From NCBI GenBank assembly GCA_040757335.1, contig JBFLXB010000001.1, positions 310,001-374,000 of the forward strand: a stretch of 64,000 nucleotides of DNA, written 5' to 3'. Made by a program: the position numbers and the translations under genes. The DNA comes from Nitrospirota bacterium (GTDB lineage Bacteria > Nitrospirota > Nitrospiria > 2-01-FULL-66-17). Numbering within the stretch: the stretch's first letter is position 1; every line of letters begins with the position of its first letter. Of the stretch, positions 57,867 through 64,000 are shown in pieces. Under the pieces are notes generated by a model. The model saw nothing but the letters and a program-made list of their open reading frames with translations, made no database searches and was not told the DNA's origin.

Positions 57867-58916
57867 TTATGACCTGTTGTTGGATACGAGCACGATCTTG
57901 CCCGTCACGCCTCCTTTCCCGAGCAACTCGTGCGCCTGCCTTGCCTCGGCAAGAGGAAATCGCCGCGCGATGAGTGGCTTGATCTTCTGCTGCTGAAGGA
58001 GGTCGAACAGGGCGATCAAATCCTGTCGAAACAGTGTCGGCCTCAGCCGTTTGAGCCACTGGATGCTGTAGGGGACCACCCGTTTCCGGCCCGGGAGAAG
58101 CCAGCCGCCGGCGATGTACACGCCGAAGATGGCGATAGCACGAAAGCGATGACGACGACCTGAACGCCCCGAAGCCAATCGCCCCCCACGGAGCGAGCCG
58201 GTGAGGCCGTAGGCCACGACCGTTCCGCCGGGACGGAGCGCCTTGCGGGAACGCCAGATATGGGTGCCACCGATGCTCTCGAAGACAACGTCGACGCCCT
58301 CACCCGTGAGGCGGAGAATTTCGTTCACGAAGTCTTGATGCTGATAATCAATCGGGATACCGCCCAGGTCGGCAACGGCCGACGCGCTTTGCGATGAACA
58401 GGTACCGTACATCTCCAGCCCGGCAAGGCGCCCAAGCTGCAAGAGCGCCGTGCCGACCCCGCCGGCCGCGCCGTGGATCAGCACGCGCTGGCCCGGTCTG
58501 ACCTTGGCGGAGCGATGCATCATCTGGTACGCCGTCACGTAGTTCAGCACGAGGCTGACAGCCTCGGCCGCGTCCAACCCGGATGGCACCGGAACCAGTT
58601 CGCGTTGCGGCAGGCAGACGAACTCCGCATACGCACCGCTGATCGGCAGCGCGGCAACGATCCGGCCTGGTTCGAGTCCGGAGACGCCGTCTCCGAGCCG
58701 ATCCACCACGCCGACCAGGTCCCACCCCGGCGTGAAGGGCAGCGGGGGCGTCTCGGGATGAATGCCCTCGCGCATCATCACGTCGGGCAAGGACACACCC
58801 GCGGCCAGCACGCTCACCCGCGCTTCACCACTCTTCGGCCCGGGGCGCTCTTCTTCGAGCACCTGAAGTGCATCGGGCCCGCCATAGTGAGTCACGATGA
58901 TGCGCCTGTGTTTCAC
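57867..58916 (-). CDS. quinone oxidoreductase-like MDR protein (VAT1/QOR branch)
   Basis: A 349-residue medium-chain dehydrogenase without zinc ligands. It has the GroES-like domain with VLAAGVSLPDVMMREGIHPE and TPGWDLVGVVDRLGDGVSG, and the NADPH motif GQRVLIHGAAGGVGTALLQLGRLAG. A later basic segment (RGGRLASGRSGRRHRFRA) and the C-terminal ARRFPLAEARQAHELLGKGGVTGKIVLV follow. It is a synaptic-vesicle VAT1-like branch, usually NADPH-dependent. It is the largest intact gene of the cassette-like region and stands between the two gene clusters with attC sites and the VOC gene. Confidence 0.87.
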   Translation of the reverse strand: MKHRRIIVTHYGGPDALQVLEEERPGPKSGEARVSVLAAGVSLPDVMMREGIHPETPPLPFTPGWDLVGVVDRLGDGVSGLEPGRIVAALPISGAYAEFVCLPQRELVPVPSGLDAAEAVSLVLNYVTAYQMMHRSAKVRPGQRVLIHGAAGGVGTALLQLGRLAGLEMYGTCSSQSASAVADLGGIPIDYQHQDFVNEILRLTGEGVDVVFESIGGTHIWRSRKALRPGGTVVAYGLTGSLRGGRLASGRSGRRHRFRAIAIFGVYIAGGWLLPGRKRVVPYSIQWLKRLRPTLFRQDLIALFDLLQQQKIKPLIARRFPLAEARQAHELLGKGGVTGKIVLVSNNRS

Positions 58917-58977
58917 GGATCGGCCATTATACGAACGCGTTAGGGGCCGATTGCTCGACGATCGGCGTCCACATGAT

Positions 58978-59388
58978 CTACATATTGGTCGGCTGCAACA
59001 TACTGACTGTATTGCCTTCGGTGTCTACGAACGTCGCATACAGCCCCACGCCGGGGATCTCGTCCGGTTCTCCCGGCTTTTGCATTCCGCCAAGTACCTT
59101 ACCGCCCGCTGCTTCGACTTTTCTCATTGCCGCCCTGACATCGTCCACAGCGATTGTAATCCTCGTATGCTGGTCCGATTTCGTCTTTTCATAGAAACCA
59201 CCGTTGATCGCGCCGGGTGTCTTCACCATCCGATTTTCGTCGGTCTCGGTGGTGGTGGCCAAGACATAATTTCCCATTTCAGGACCCAACTGCAGGGTCT
59301 TCCATCCGAACACTTTTGTATAAAAACCCGCCATGCGTTGCTTGTCCTCAGCCGGCATTTCAAAATGGACGACCGGATTCATTTTCAT
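58978..59388 (-). CDS. VOC superfamily (glyoxalase/bleomycin-resistance-like) protein
   Basis: The ATG at 59388 has GGAGGAG six bases upstream, giving 136 residues. Family features are VVHFEMPAEDKQRMAGFYTKVFGWKTLQLG, NYVLATTTETDENRMV, the second half ITIAVDDVRAAMRKVEAAGGKVLGG and GLYATFVDTEGNTVSMLQP. The His in VVHFEM and the late Glu position are compatible with metal binding. It is the rightmost gene of the cassette-like region. Confidence 0.87.
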   Translation of the reverse strand: MKMNPVVHFEMPAEDKQRMAGFYTKVFGWKTLQLGPEMGNYVLATTTETDENRMVKTPGAINGGFYEKTKSDQHTRITIAVDDVRAAMRKVEAAGGKVLGGMQKPGEPDEIPGVGLYATFVDTEGNTVSMLQPTNM

Positions 59389-59709
59389 GGAGGCTCCTCC
59401 TTTGGTGGGCATGCCCCGGCCGGGCTGTGAATGAGTCGCTTCGTGAATTGCCGTCTACGCCTTATAGTCGTTCGGTGACGCCCGAAATCGACAACCGGCC
59501 GATAAATTTTCTTGAGCAGGTCCGCTTGGATACACAGCCGGCACGCTCACGCGTCCGTCGTCACCGGCTGCGGCTCCCGGGCCTCTACACTAGCCCGCAG
59601 ACAGCGAGGGAAGCAAGTTTACCGGGTATAGTCCGTGCTTCGACTTATGTGTTGCTGAGGAGGGGGTGCACTACCTGCTGCGATGACAGCGATCGTTTCT
59701 TTCAGCCAC
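59389..59709. other. intergenic region without a gene
   Basis: No frame with homology or a credible start, and no clear terminator or repeat, was found here. It separates the cassette-like region from the diguanylate cyclase gene. Confidence 0.5.
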
Positions 59710-60729
59710 TTACGGAAGTGAGTCACTGGACCGTTGATATCCTCTGCTGTTAAGAAACTCTGTGACGTTGACTCGATCCTTACCCGCACGTTTCGCTCGG
59801 TAGAGGGCACGGTCGGCGGCCTCGACGAGCACGTGCGGATCGTCGATGGATGAGGCCGGAGCGCAGGCGACGCCAATCGTCACATGAACAGGGTTCGGCC
59901 GACGATCCTGGGGGAAAAACCGATGGACGGCCACTGCCTCGCGTATCCGCGAGGCGACCATTCGCGCGCCATCAGCGGTGCTCTGCATCAACACCACGAA
60001 TTCGTCGCCGCCGTATCGGACCGTCACGTTGTACTCCCGCAAGGTCGACCGCAACAGACGCCCCATGGTCCGCAGCACGTCGTCTCCCACCAAGTGTCCC
60101 ATCGTATCGTTGATTGATTTAAAGTCATCGACATCGATCATCAAACACGAGAGATTGAGGCCGTATCGCTGGCCGCGTTTGATCTCACGGCCTAACGCCT
60201 CCCAGAGATAGGCCTGGCTATACAGACCAGTCAGGGCGTCGATGATCGACCGTTGCTGGAGGGCGAGCATGTGGGTGCGCAGCTCCAGCATGACCCGGAC
60301 GCGAGCGATCAGTTCAGCGGGATAGAACGGTTGGGTCAGAAAGTCGTGGGCGCCGCGCTCGAAAGTCGGTAATTTCCCCTGGATCTCCGTCTTCGATGCG
60401 ACGATGATCACTGGAATGTGCGCGAACCGCTCCTCGCCTCGCACCGCCGGAAGCAGATTCAACCCGTCAACTCTCGGCATGCCTAGATCGGTAATGATCA
60501 GATCAACGTCCTCTTGATCAAGGAGCAACCCGAGCGCTTCCATTCCGTCGGAGGCCTCGATGATCTCAACGGTCAGGTTCGAGGCGCCGAGAATGCTGAT
60601 GATCTCGTGGCGGGTGAATGTGTTGTCTTCGACGATCAGAATCTTCGCCGGGCTGCACCCCGGAGGCGACCCAACCCAACGCGCTGGTCTGATAGCACCG
60701 TCAGATGCCCTAGGAATGCTTCGCTCCAT
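59710..60729 (-). CDS. response-regulator diguanylate cyclase (REC-GGDEF)
   Basis: A 339-residue protein: a receiver domain (ILIVEDNTFTRHEI, phosphoacceptor Asp81 in IITDLGMPR) and a C-terminal GGDEF domain with the intact active-site motif YGGDEF at about 240-244. It therefore should make cyclic di-GMP on phosphorylation. The inhibitory I-site, normally RxxD just before GGDEF, reads REYN here and is probably not functional. No kinase gene is adjacent. The PilZ protein at 36140-36472 could be a receptor of the signal. Confidence 0.9.
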   Translation of the reverse strand: MERSIPRASDGAIRPARWVGSPPGCSPAKILIVEDNTFTRHEIISILGASNLTVEIIEASDGMEALGLLLDQEDVDLIITDLGMPRVDGLNLLPAVRGEERFAHIPVIIVASKTEIQGKLPTFERGAHDFLTQPFYPAELIARVRVMLELRTHMLALQQRSIIDALTGLYSQAYLWEALGREIKRGQRYGLNLSCLMIDVDDFKSINDTMGHLVGDDVLRTMGRLLRSTLREYNVTVRYGGDEFVVLMQSTADGARMVASRIREAVAVHRFFPQDRRPNPVHVTIGVACAPASSIDDPHVLVEAADRALYRAKRAGKDRVNVTEFLNSRGYQRSSDSLP

Positions 60730-60741
60730 GATTCCCCCATC

Positions 60742-61041
60742 GTGACGATTACCTGGACACCTGCGCTAGGACCAACCGCAGGACTAATTCACGAACGAGC
60801 AGGTTTGTTGGACTCGGAGAATTCCGTTCCGGGAAGAACTTCCAATGAGGCTTTTACTATACCGAGAGAAATTCTAGAAAAACAATCGTACTTTAGTTTG
60901 ATTTCCCCGGGTACTCGTTCGGGGTCGGACCAGCGCAATCGATTGATGTCTCGATATTTTGGTCCGCCACGGCGGGCCGTTTAGCCTTTAGCGCGGCCTT
61001 TTTGCCCGTCAAAAAGCACCGTAGAGGGTCGGCGGTTCGCG
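60742..61041. other. intergenic region without a gene
   Basis: This stretch of about 300 bases between the diguanylate cyclase and the first transposase remnant is locally AT-rich (GAGAAATTCTAGAAAAACAATCGTAC near 60868). It may hold the promoter of the minus-strand cyclase gene. No gene is supported. Confidence 0.45.
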
Positions 61042-61272
61042 CAGCGCCGGCGGTCACGCGCGAATGTCAGGAGAAACGCGCGTTGATGATACCGGTGCGT
61101 GATATGCCAGATGTGATTGGGAAGAAAATAGCGATGGGCGCGCGGCATGACACGTCCTCCGTGAAGCGCAGGTTGGGCCCTCAAACGTGCGCTCTAAGAC
61201 CTCCAGCGACCTCATTTTGACCAAAGGCTGATGACTTTTCAACACATTGCACAGGTCCGACCCCGGACCAAG
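61042..61272. repeat. transposase-flank repeat, copy A
   Basis: This 231-bp segment is repeated at 63175-63404 with about 10-15 differences by eye. It includes the start of a REP-associated transposase and its 120-base upstream flank, ending GGTCCGACCCCGGACCAAG, itself a short palindrome. Both copies have the same orientation. Confidence 0.85.
61050..61148 (-). pseudogene. N-terminal remnant of a REP-associated tyrosine transposase (RAYT), copy A
   Basis: From the ATG at 61148 the frame reads MPRAHRYFLPNHIWHITHRYHQRAFLLTFARDRRR, the standard N-terminus of Y1/RAYT transposases. The frame then passes into unrelated sequence and ends at about 60981. The His-hydrophobic-His catalytic motif and the tyrosine are absent, so this is a non-functional fragment. 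Confidence 0.75.
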
Positions 61273-61307
61273 TAATGGTCGCGTAGCGCCAACGTATGGG
61301 TGTCATA

Positions 61308-61654
61308 TACGCGAGGCCGTGCTGGTCCTACACCGTGCGCCGCTGAGCGGCGCACGCTCGCGCCTTGGCAGCCTCGACTTCGCGGTTCCGCGGCGGCGCA
61401 CTCGTCTCAAGCGAGCTCAGGAGATTTCTGGAGATGGCCGTTATTTCGTCAACCGCCGTAAGAAATACCCCTTCGTTGGCTTTCGACGGGCTGGTTAAAG
61501 CCACTCACCTTTCTAACGAACTGCATCGCGGCCGTATGAATTTCTTCGTCCGCCGCTGGCGGTTCAAAGTTGAAGAGTGTCTTGATGCTTCTACACATAG
61601 CGTCACCCTGGAGGGCGTTCCACTCTGAGGAATTAGTACACTGACCCCAATTCT
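61308..61654. repeat. 345-bp repeat unit, copy 2 (broken DUF2277)
   Basis: This block matches 57509-57853 along its length, from TACGCGAGG to CTGACCCCAATT. The main difference is an extra G near 61490 that breaks the DUF2277 frame. It lies immediately next to the RAYT remnant flank. Confidence 0.85.
61328..61598 (-). pseudogene. frameshifted second copy of DUF2277
   Basis: The N-terminus MCRSIKTLFNFEPPAADEEIHTAAMQFVRKVSGFNQP is intact and nearly identical to the gene at 57529-57798. Then a one-base insertion (GACGGGCTGGTTAAAG versus GACGGCTTGTTAAAG) changes the frame, and the tail is lost. It is a duplicate that is decaying, or the shift is a base-calling error. Confidence 0.75.
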
Positions 61655-61740
61655 TGACCCGCAACACGGTGATGGCTCATGGTCTGGGCTCCGATACTGC
61701 CGTCAACTCCAGCATACCGCGCTCCATGGCAAAACCTGAT

Positions 61741-63057
61741 TCAGTTCGGTTGGGGCGCAGACCAACTACCGTAGAGGCTCCGGCGGCTGAAGAGATCGAA
61801 ATGTTCCCAGACGGCGACCGCCGCGCCCTGGGCGTTCATTGCCACGGCGGGATGAGCGGAGCTTCGCCTGTCCGGTTTCATGGGGCGTGGTGTACCCCAC
61901 CCTTGGACAGGGTCATAGCGGTTACTCCAGATATGGGGAAGCCCGAAGGCGCCGTTCTGGACCCAGATCACGATGGCACGCCCGGTGGCGTCGCACGCAG
62001 TTTTGATATCGCTCGCGCCCGGAACGAGGCGAACGGCTCGACTCCATCCCTCCGCCCCTGCATCGTAGCGAGCGATCCTGCCATTCGACTCGACGCAGCG
62101 CCGCTCTATGCACCTGCGTTCGAGCCAGACCGCCAGGGCGTTCCCCTTTCCGTCTCCACACAGATCGGGATACACAGCATCGTCGTGATGACTTTCGATC
62201 GGTTTTGGTGAGCCCCAGCCCGTGGCCGGATCGTAGTGGGTGGCGTAGAGGCTGTATGCCGAACCATCGAACTGGCGCCAGATGACGACCGCTGACCCGT
62301 CAGGTAACGCCGCGACATGCGGTTCGATCGCGTCGCCCAAGCCATCGTCGAGCCGCCACGCCTCCTCCCACCCATTTATTGCAGAACGCCGTACCACCAC
62401 GCGATAGCCAGTTTCTTCCCAACGAGACCACACAACCACGACCCCTCCGCGGCGGTCCGCCGCCACGTCCAGACCAATAACGACGCCGGAGCCTGCATCA
62501 ACTACGGTCGAAGGCTGCCAGTCTCCTGCGTTTTCCTCTCGGACCACGACGTCGTGAGAGCGACCGTTGACCACGACCCATGCCGCCAGGCTTCGGTCCG
62601 GTCCATCGCTCGTGAGGCGCAGGAGTGAGGCAGTGCCTGCGTTTCGATCGATGCGCACCGGAACGGCCCACCCATAATCTTGAGTGTAGCGAGTCGTGTA
62701 GAGCCCGCCACCTTGGTTCCAAACCACGGTTTCGGAAGAGCCCTCGATCCTCGACACCGCTCCCTTGCGTTCTGAGAGCACCGGACGCTGTGGATCCCAC
62801 CCTCGTCCCGCCCGGTAATGCGCCGCTCGGATCACGCCGCCCCCTTCCGGGTGAGTCGCCCAGACCGCAATAGCGTTGCCCGTCTCATCGACAGCCAGTG
62901 TGATCGATTCGCTGTCCTGATCCACCTCGCGATGTGGCGCGACCTGTACCGCCTCGGTCCAAGTCGCCGGGTGAATCCCGGGCCGGATTTCGCGATGCGG
63001 GTCGCACTGAGGGAGGAGGGAACCTACCAGGAATATAACAAGCGGATGGCCTCGCAT
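61741..63057 (-). CDS. secreted repeat protein with propeller-like strands
   Basis: A 438-residue protein started at the ATG at 63057, where MRGHPLVIFLVGSLLPQC begins a signal peptide. The rest is a series of about ten repeats of 35-45 residues, each with a xxxxAVWxxxxG pattern such as NAIAVWATHPEGGG, RSLAAWVVVNGRSH, GVVVVWSRWEETGY, SAVVIWRQFDGSAY, NALAVWLERR, RAIVIWVQNGAFG and AAVAVWEHFD. The AVW strand followed by a loop and a W.. turn suggests a beta propeller. Function is unknown. Its start lies just after the RAYT remnant, 30 bases downstream, which may have altered its promoter. Confidence 0.7.
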   Translation of the reverse strand: MRGHPLVIFLVGSLLPQCDPHREIRPGIHPATWTEAVQVAPHREVDQDSESITLAVDETGNAIAVWATHPEGGGVIRAAHYRAGRGWDPQRPVLSERKGAVSRIEGSSETVVWNQGGGLYTTRYTQDYGWAVPVRIDRNAGTASLLRLTSDGPDRSLAAWVVVNGRSHDVVVREENAGDWQPSTVVDAGSGVVIGLDVAADRRGGVVVVWSRWEETGYRVVVRRSAINGWEEAWRLDDGLGDAIEPHVAALPDGSAVVIWRQFDGSAYSLYATHYDPATGWGSPKPIESHHDDAVYPDLCGDGKGNALAVWLERRCIERRCVESNGRIARYDAGAEGWSRAVRLVPGASDIKTACDATGRAIVIWVQNGAFGLPHIWSNRYDPVQGWGTPRPMKPDRRSSAHPAVAMNAQGAAVAVWEHFDLFSRRSLYGSWSAPQPN

Positions 63058-63089
63058 GGTGCCCTTCCCAGGAGAGGGGAGAATACGGC

Positions 63090-63281
63090 CAAGAGATGAA
63101 TATGGTTGCACGCGACGACGTAATTGAGCACACACAGCCGAAACCGCTTCGTGGCCTCAAACAGCCACTGCCGCCAGCGCCGGCGGTCACGCGCGAATTT
63201 CAGGAGAAACGCACGTTGATGACACCGGTGCATGATATGCCAGATGTGATGGGGAAGAAAATAGCGATGGGCGCGCGGCAT
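63090..63281 (-). pseudogene. N-terminal remnant of a REP-associated tyrosine transposase (RAYT), copy B
   Basis: From the ATG at 63281, about 64 residues match RAYT proteins: MPRAHRYFLPHHIWHIMHRCHQRAFLLKFARDRRRWRQWLFEATKRFRLCVLNYVVACNHIHLL. The HUH motif (NHIHLL) at the end is the last conserved part, and the catalytic tyrosine is missing. The homology ends at about 63090, just upstream of the propeller gene. It is longer than copy A but still truncated. Confidence 0.8.
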
Positions 63282-63404
63282 GACGCGTCCTCCTGAAGCG
63301 TGGTTTGGGCCCTCAAACGAGCGTGCTAAGTCCTCCAGCGGCCTCATTTTGACCAAAGGCTGATGACTTTTCAACACATTGCACAGGTCCGACCCCGGAC
63401 CAAG
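63175..63404. repeat. transposase-flank repeat, copy B
   Basis: This is the second copy of the segment at 61042-61272, also ending GGTCCGACCCCGGACCAAG. The two RAYT remnants and their flanks derive from one element family. Confidence 0.85.
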
Positions 63405-63720
63405 GGCCCACGAAGTACCACGCGACTGTACAGCGACCCGTCGGCGTACCAAGTGGCTATTCCGGTATTCATCTCCCGGACGGCAGGAAGGTGTCTGACA
63501 CCTTTTCAATCCCTTAGGCTCGGACCAAGCTAAGTGTCAATCAAAAAGTACTCTGACCCCGATTACTCTCGTTAGCCTGCCGTTTGGCTGTTCGCCACGT
63601 ATCTGGTGTGAACCCAAAGGTGTCCACAGGTATCCTCCGACATCTAACAGCTGTGGTAATGGGGCCAAGCTGCTGCGAATTTCCATCCCCTCGTAAGGGG
63701 CCTACCGGAGCTGAGAGCAC
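63405..63720. other. intergenic region with repeat-like debris
   Basis: This stretch of about 315 bases has no supported gene. It contains AAAAAGTACTCTGACCCCGATT near 63544, related in style to the ACTGACCCC ends of the DUF2277 repeat, and GTGTCTGACACCTTTTC near 63491, a typical flank of REP-associated elements. These support mobile-element debris, not a gene. Confidence 0.5.
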
Positions 63721-63942
63721 CTACCCATAAGGTTTCATGCCCGACCAAGCATGATTGTGGAGTCCGCGCCACTGGCGTGGCTTAATGCCGAAGAGTTGAA
63801 CTGTCCCGTAAGCCTCTTGAACCGTGTAGTCGGCGACCCAGATCTCGAAGAAACCAGTTCCAGACATCTCATCAATGATCTCTTCGTCCAGATGAGGCGC
63901 AACGTCCTCGATTGGGACATCCATCAGTTGAAGTACAAGCAT
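63721..63942 (-). CDS. small acidic hypothetical protein
   Basis: A 73-residue frame read from an ATG at 63942 with MLVLQLMDVPIEDVAPHLDEEIIDEMSGTGFFEIWV. The C-terminal part (FGIKPRQWRGLHNHAWSGMKPYG) is richer in aromatic residues. No domain is recognised. The start may lie further upstream, close to the window end, so it may be only the end of a longer gene. Confidence 0.45.
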   Translation of the reverse strand: MLVLQLMDVPIEDVAPHLDEEIIDEMSGTGFFEIWVADYTVQEAYGTVQLFGIKPRQWRGLHNHAWSGMKPYG

Positions 63943-64000
63943 GATGTTATCAGGAAGGTGCCATCTGCCGCCCGATCGTTTCGCCTCTTTTCGATAGACA

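Noticed and set aside
58925-58950. CGTTAGGGGCCG near the VOC/quinone reductase junction as an attC box
   Set aside because: The last position of the box is G rather than a pyrimidine and no partner box is found.
60981-61049. Continuation of the RAYT copy A frame
   Set aside because: Codons after the RDRRR motif do not match the family and are not part of the repeat, so they were left out of the pseudogene.

Overview
The window is high-GC chromosomal DNA from a Gram-negative bacterium. It carries the complete KDO and heptose route to LPS (rfaE1, kdsB, kdsA, kdsD, kdsC, a LpxL-like acyltransferase), lipobox lipoproteins and a BamE-like protein. It also has a PyrR-attenuated pyrimidine operon of the kind best known from Firmicutes and from some deep-branching Gram-negatives. 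This mixture would fit a phylum such as Nitrospirota or Methylomirabilota, but sequence reading alone cannot fix the taxon. Several genes are split by a single frameshift, so some breaks may be assembly or base-calling errors rather than true pseudogenes.

Region 1 (1-16.4 kb, mostly + strand): a secreted protein, a frameshifted glutathionyl-hydroquinone reductase, then a long, tightly overlapped envelope operon driven by a perfect TTGACA-17-TATAAT promoter: lepA, lepB, rfaE1, kdsB, pyrG, kdsA, kdsD, kdsC, lpxL-like, pgsA, plsY, a TPR membrane protein and a DUF4388 protein. Most junctions are 4-base stop/start overlaps. Region 2 (16.4-21.3 kb): ACT-domain protein, TPR/peptidase lipoprotein-type protein, a small repeat DNA-binding-like protein with a strong terminator, a VOC protein with a possibly leaderless mRNA, and pyruvate kinase.

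Region 3 (21.3-31.8 kb, - strand): one pyrimidine operon, pyrR-pyrB-pyrC-carA-(DUF559)-carB-greA-orf-pyrD-SAM hydrolase, with a promoter, a PyrR-binding hairpin and a terminator that also contains the pyrR Shine-Dalgarno sequence. Three palindromic repeat elements have invaded it, one of them in frame inside carA. Region 4 (31.8-39.6 kb): a MacA-like adaptor with two FtsX-type permeases but no ATPase, a methyltransferase, a PilZ protein, a cohesin-like lipoprotein and a seven-repeat FG-GAP lipoprotein.

Region 5 (39.6-43.6 kb): a 3.9-kb genomic island at the 3' end of a tRNA-Arg(CCT) gene, with a displaced tRNA 3' fragment at its far end. Its five co-directional genes have no recognisable integrase. 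They include a zinc-finger protein with a nucleoside-deoxyribosyltransferase/TIR-like domain and a PD-(D/E)XK nuclease-like protein, which looks like an undescribed defence operon. Region 6 (43.8-49.8 kb): CBS protein, glgB, an oxidoreductase, lipoproteins and a stand-alone NFACT-R protein, then a degraded sugar nucleotidyltransferase.

Region 7 (49.9-59.4 kb, all - strand): single-domain accessory genes (RibD/DHFR-like, DUF1801, SRPBCC, VOC, Crp/Fnr, DUF2277, quinone oxidoreductase) with at least three integron attC sites between them and no integrase. This is best read as an integron cassette array lacking its integrase (CALIN). Region 8 (59.7-64 kb): a response-regulator diguanylate cyclase, two truncated REP-associated transposase copies with long repeated flanks, a broken second copy of DUF2277, a secreted propeller-like protein and a partial-context small gene.
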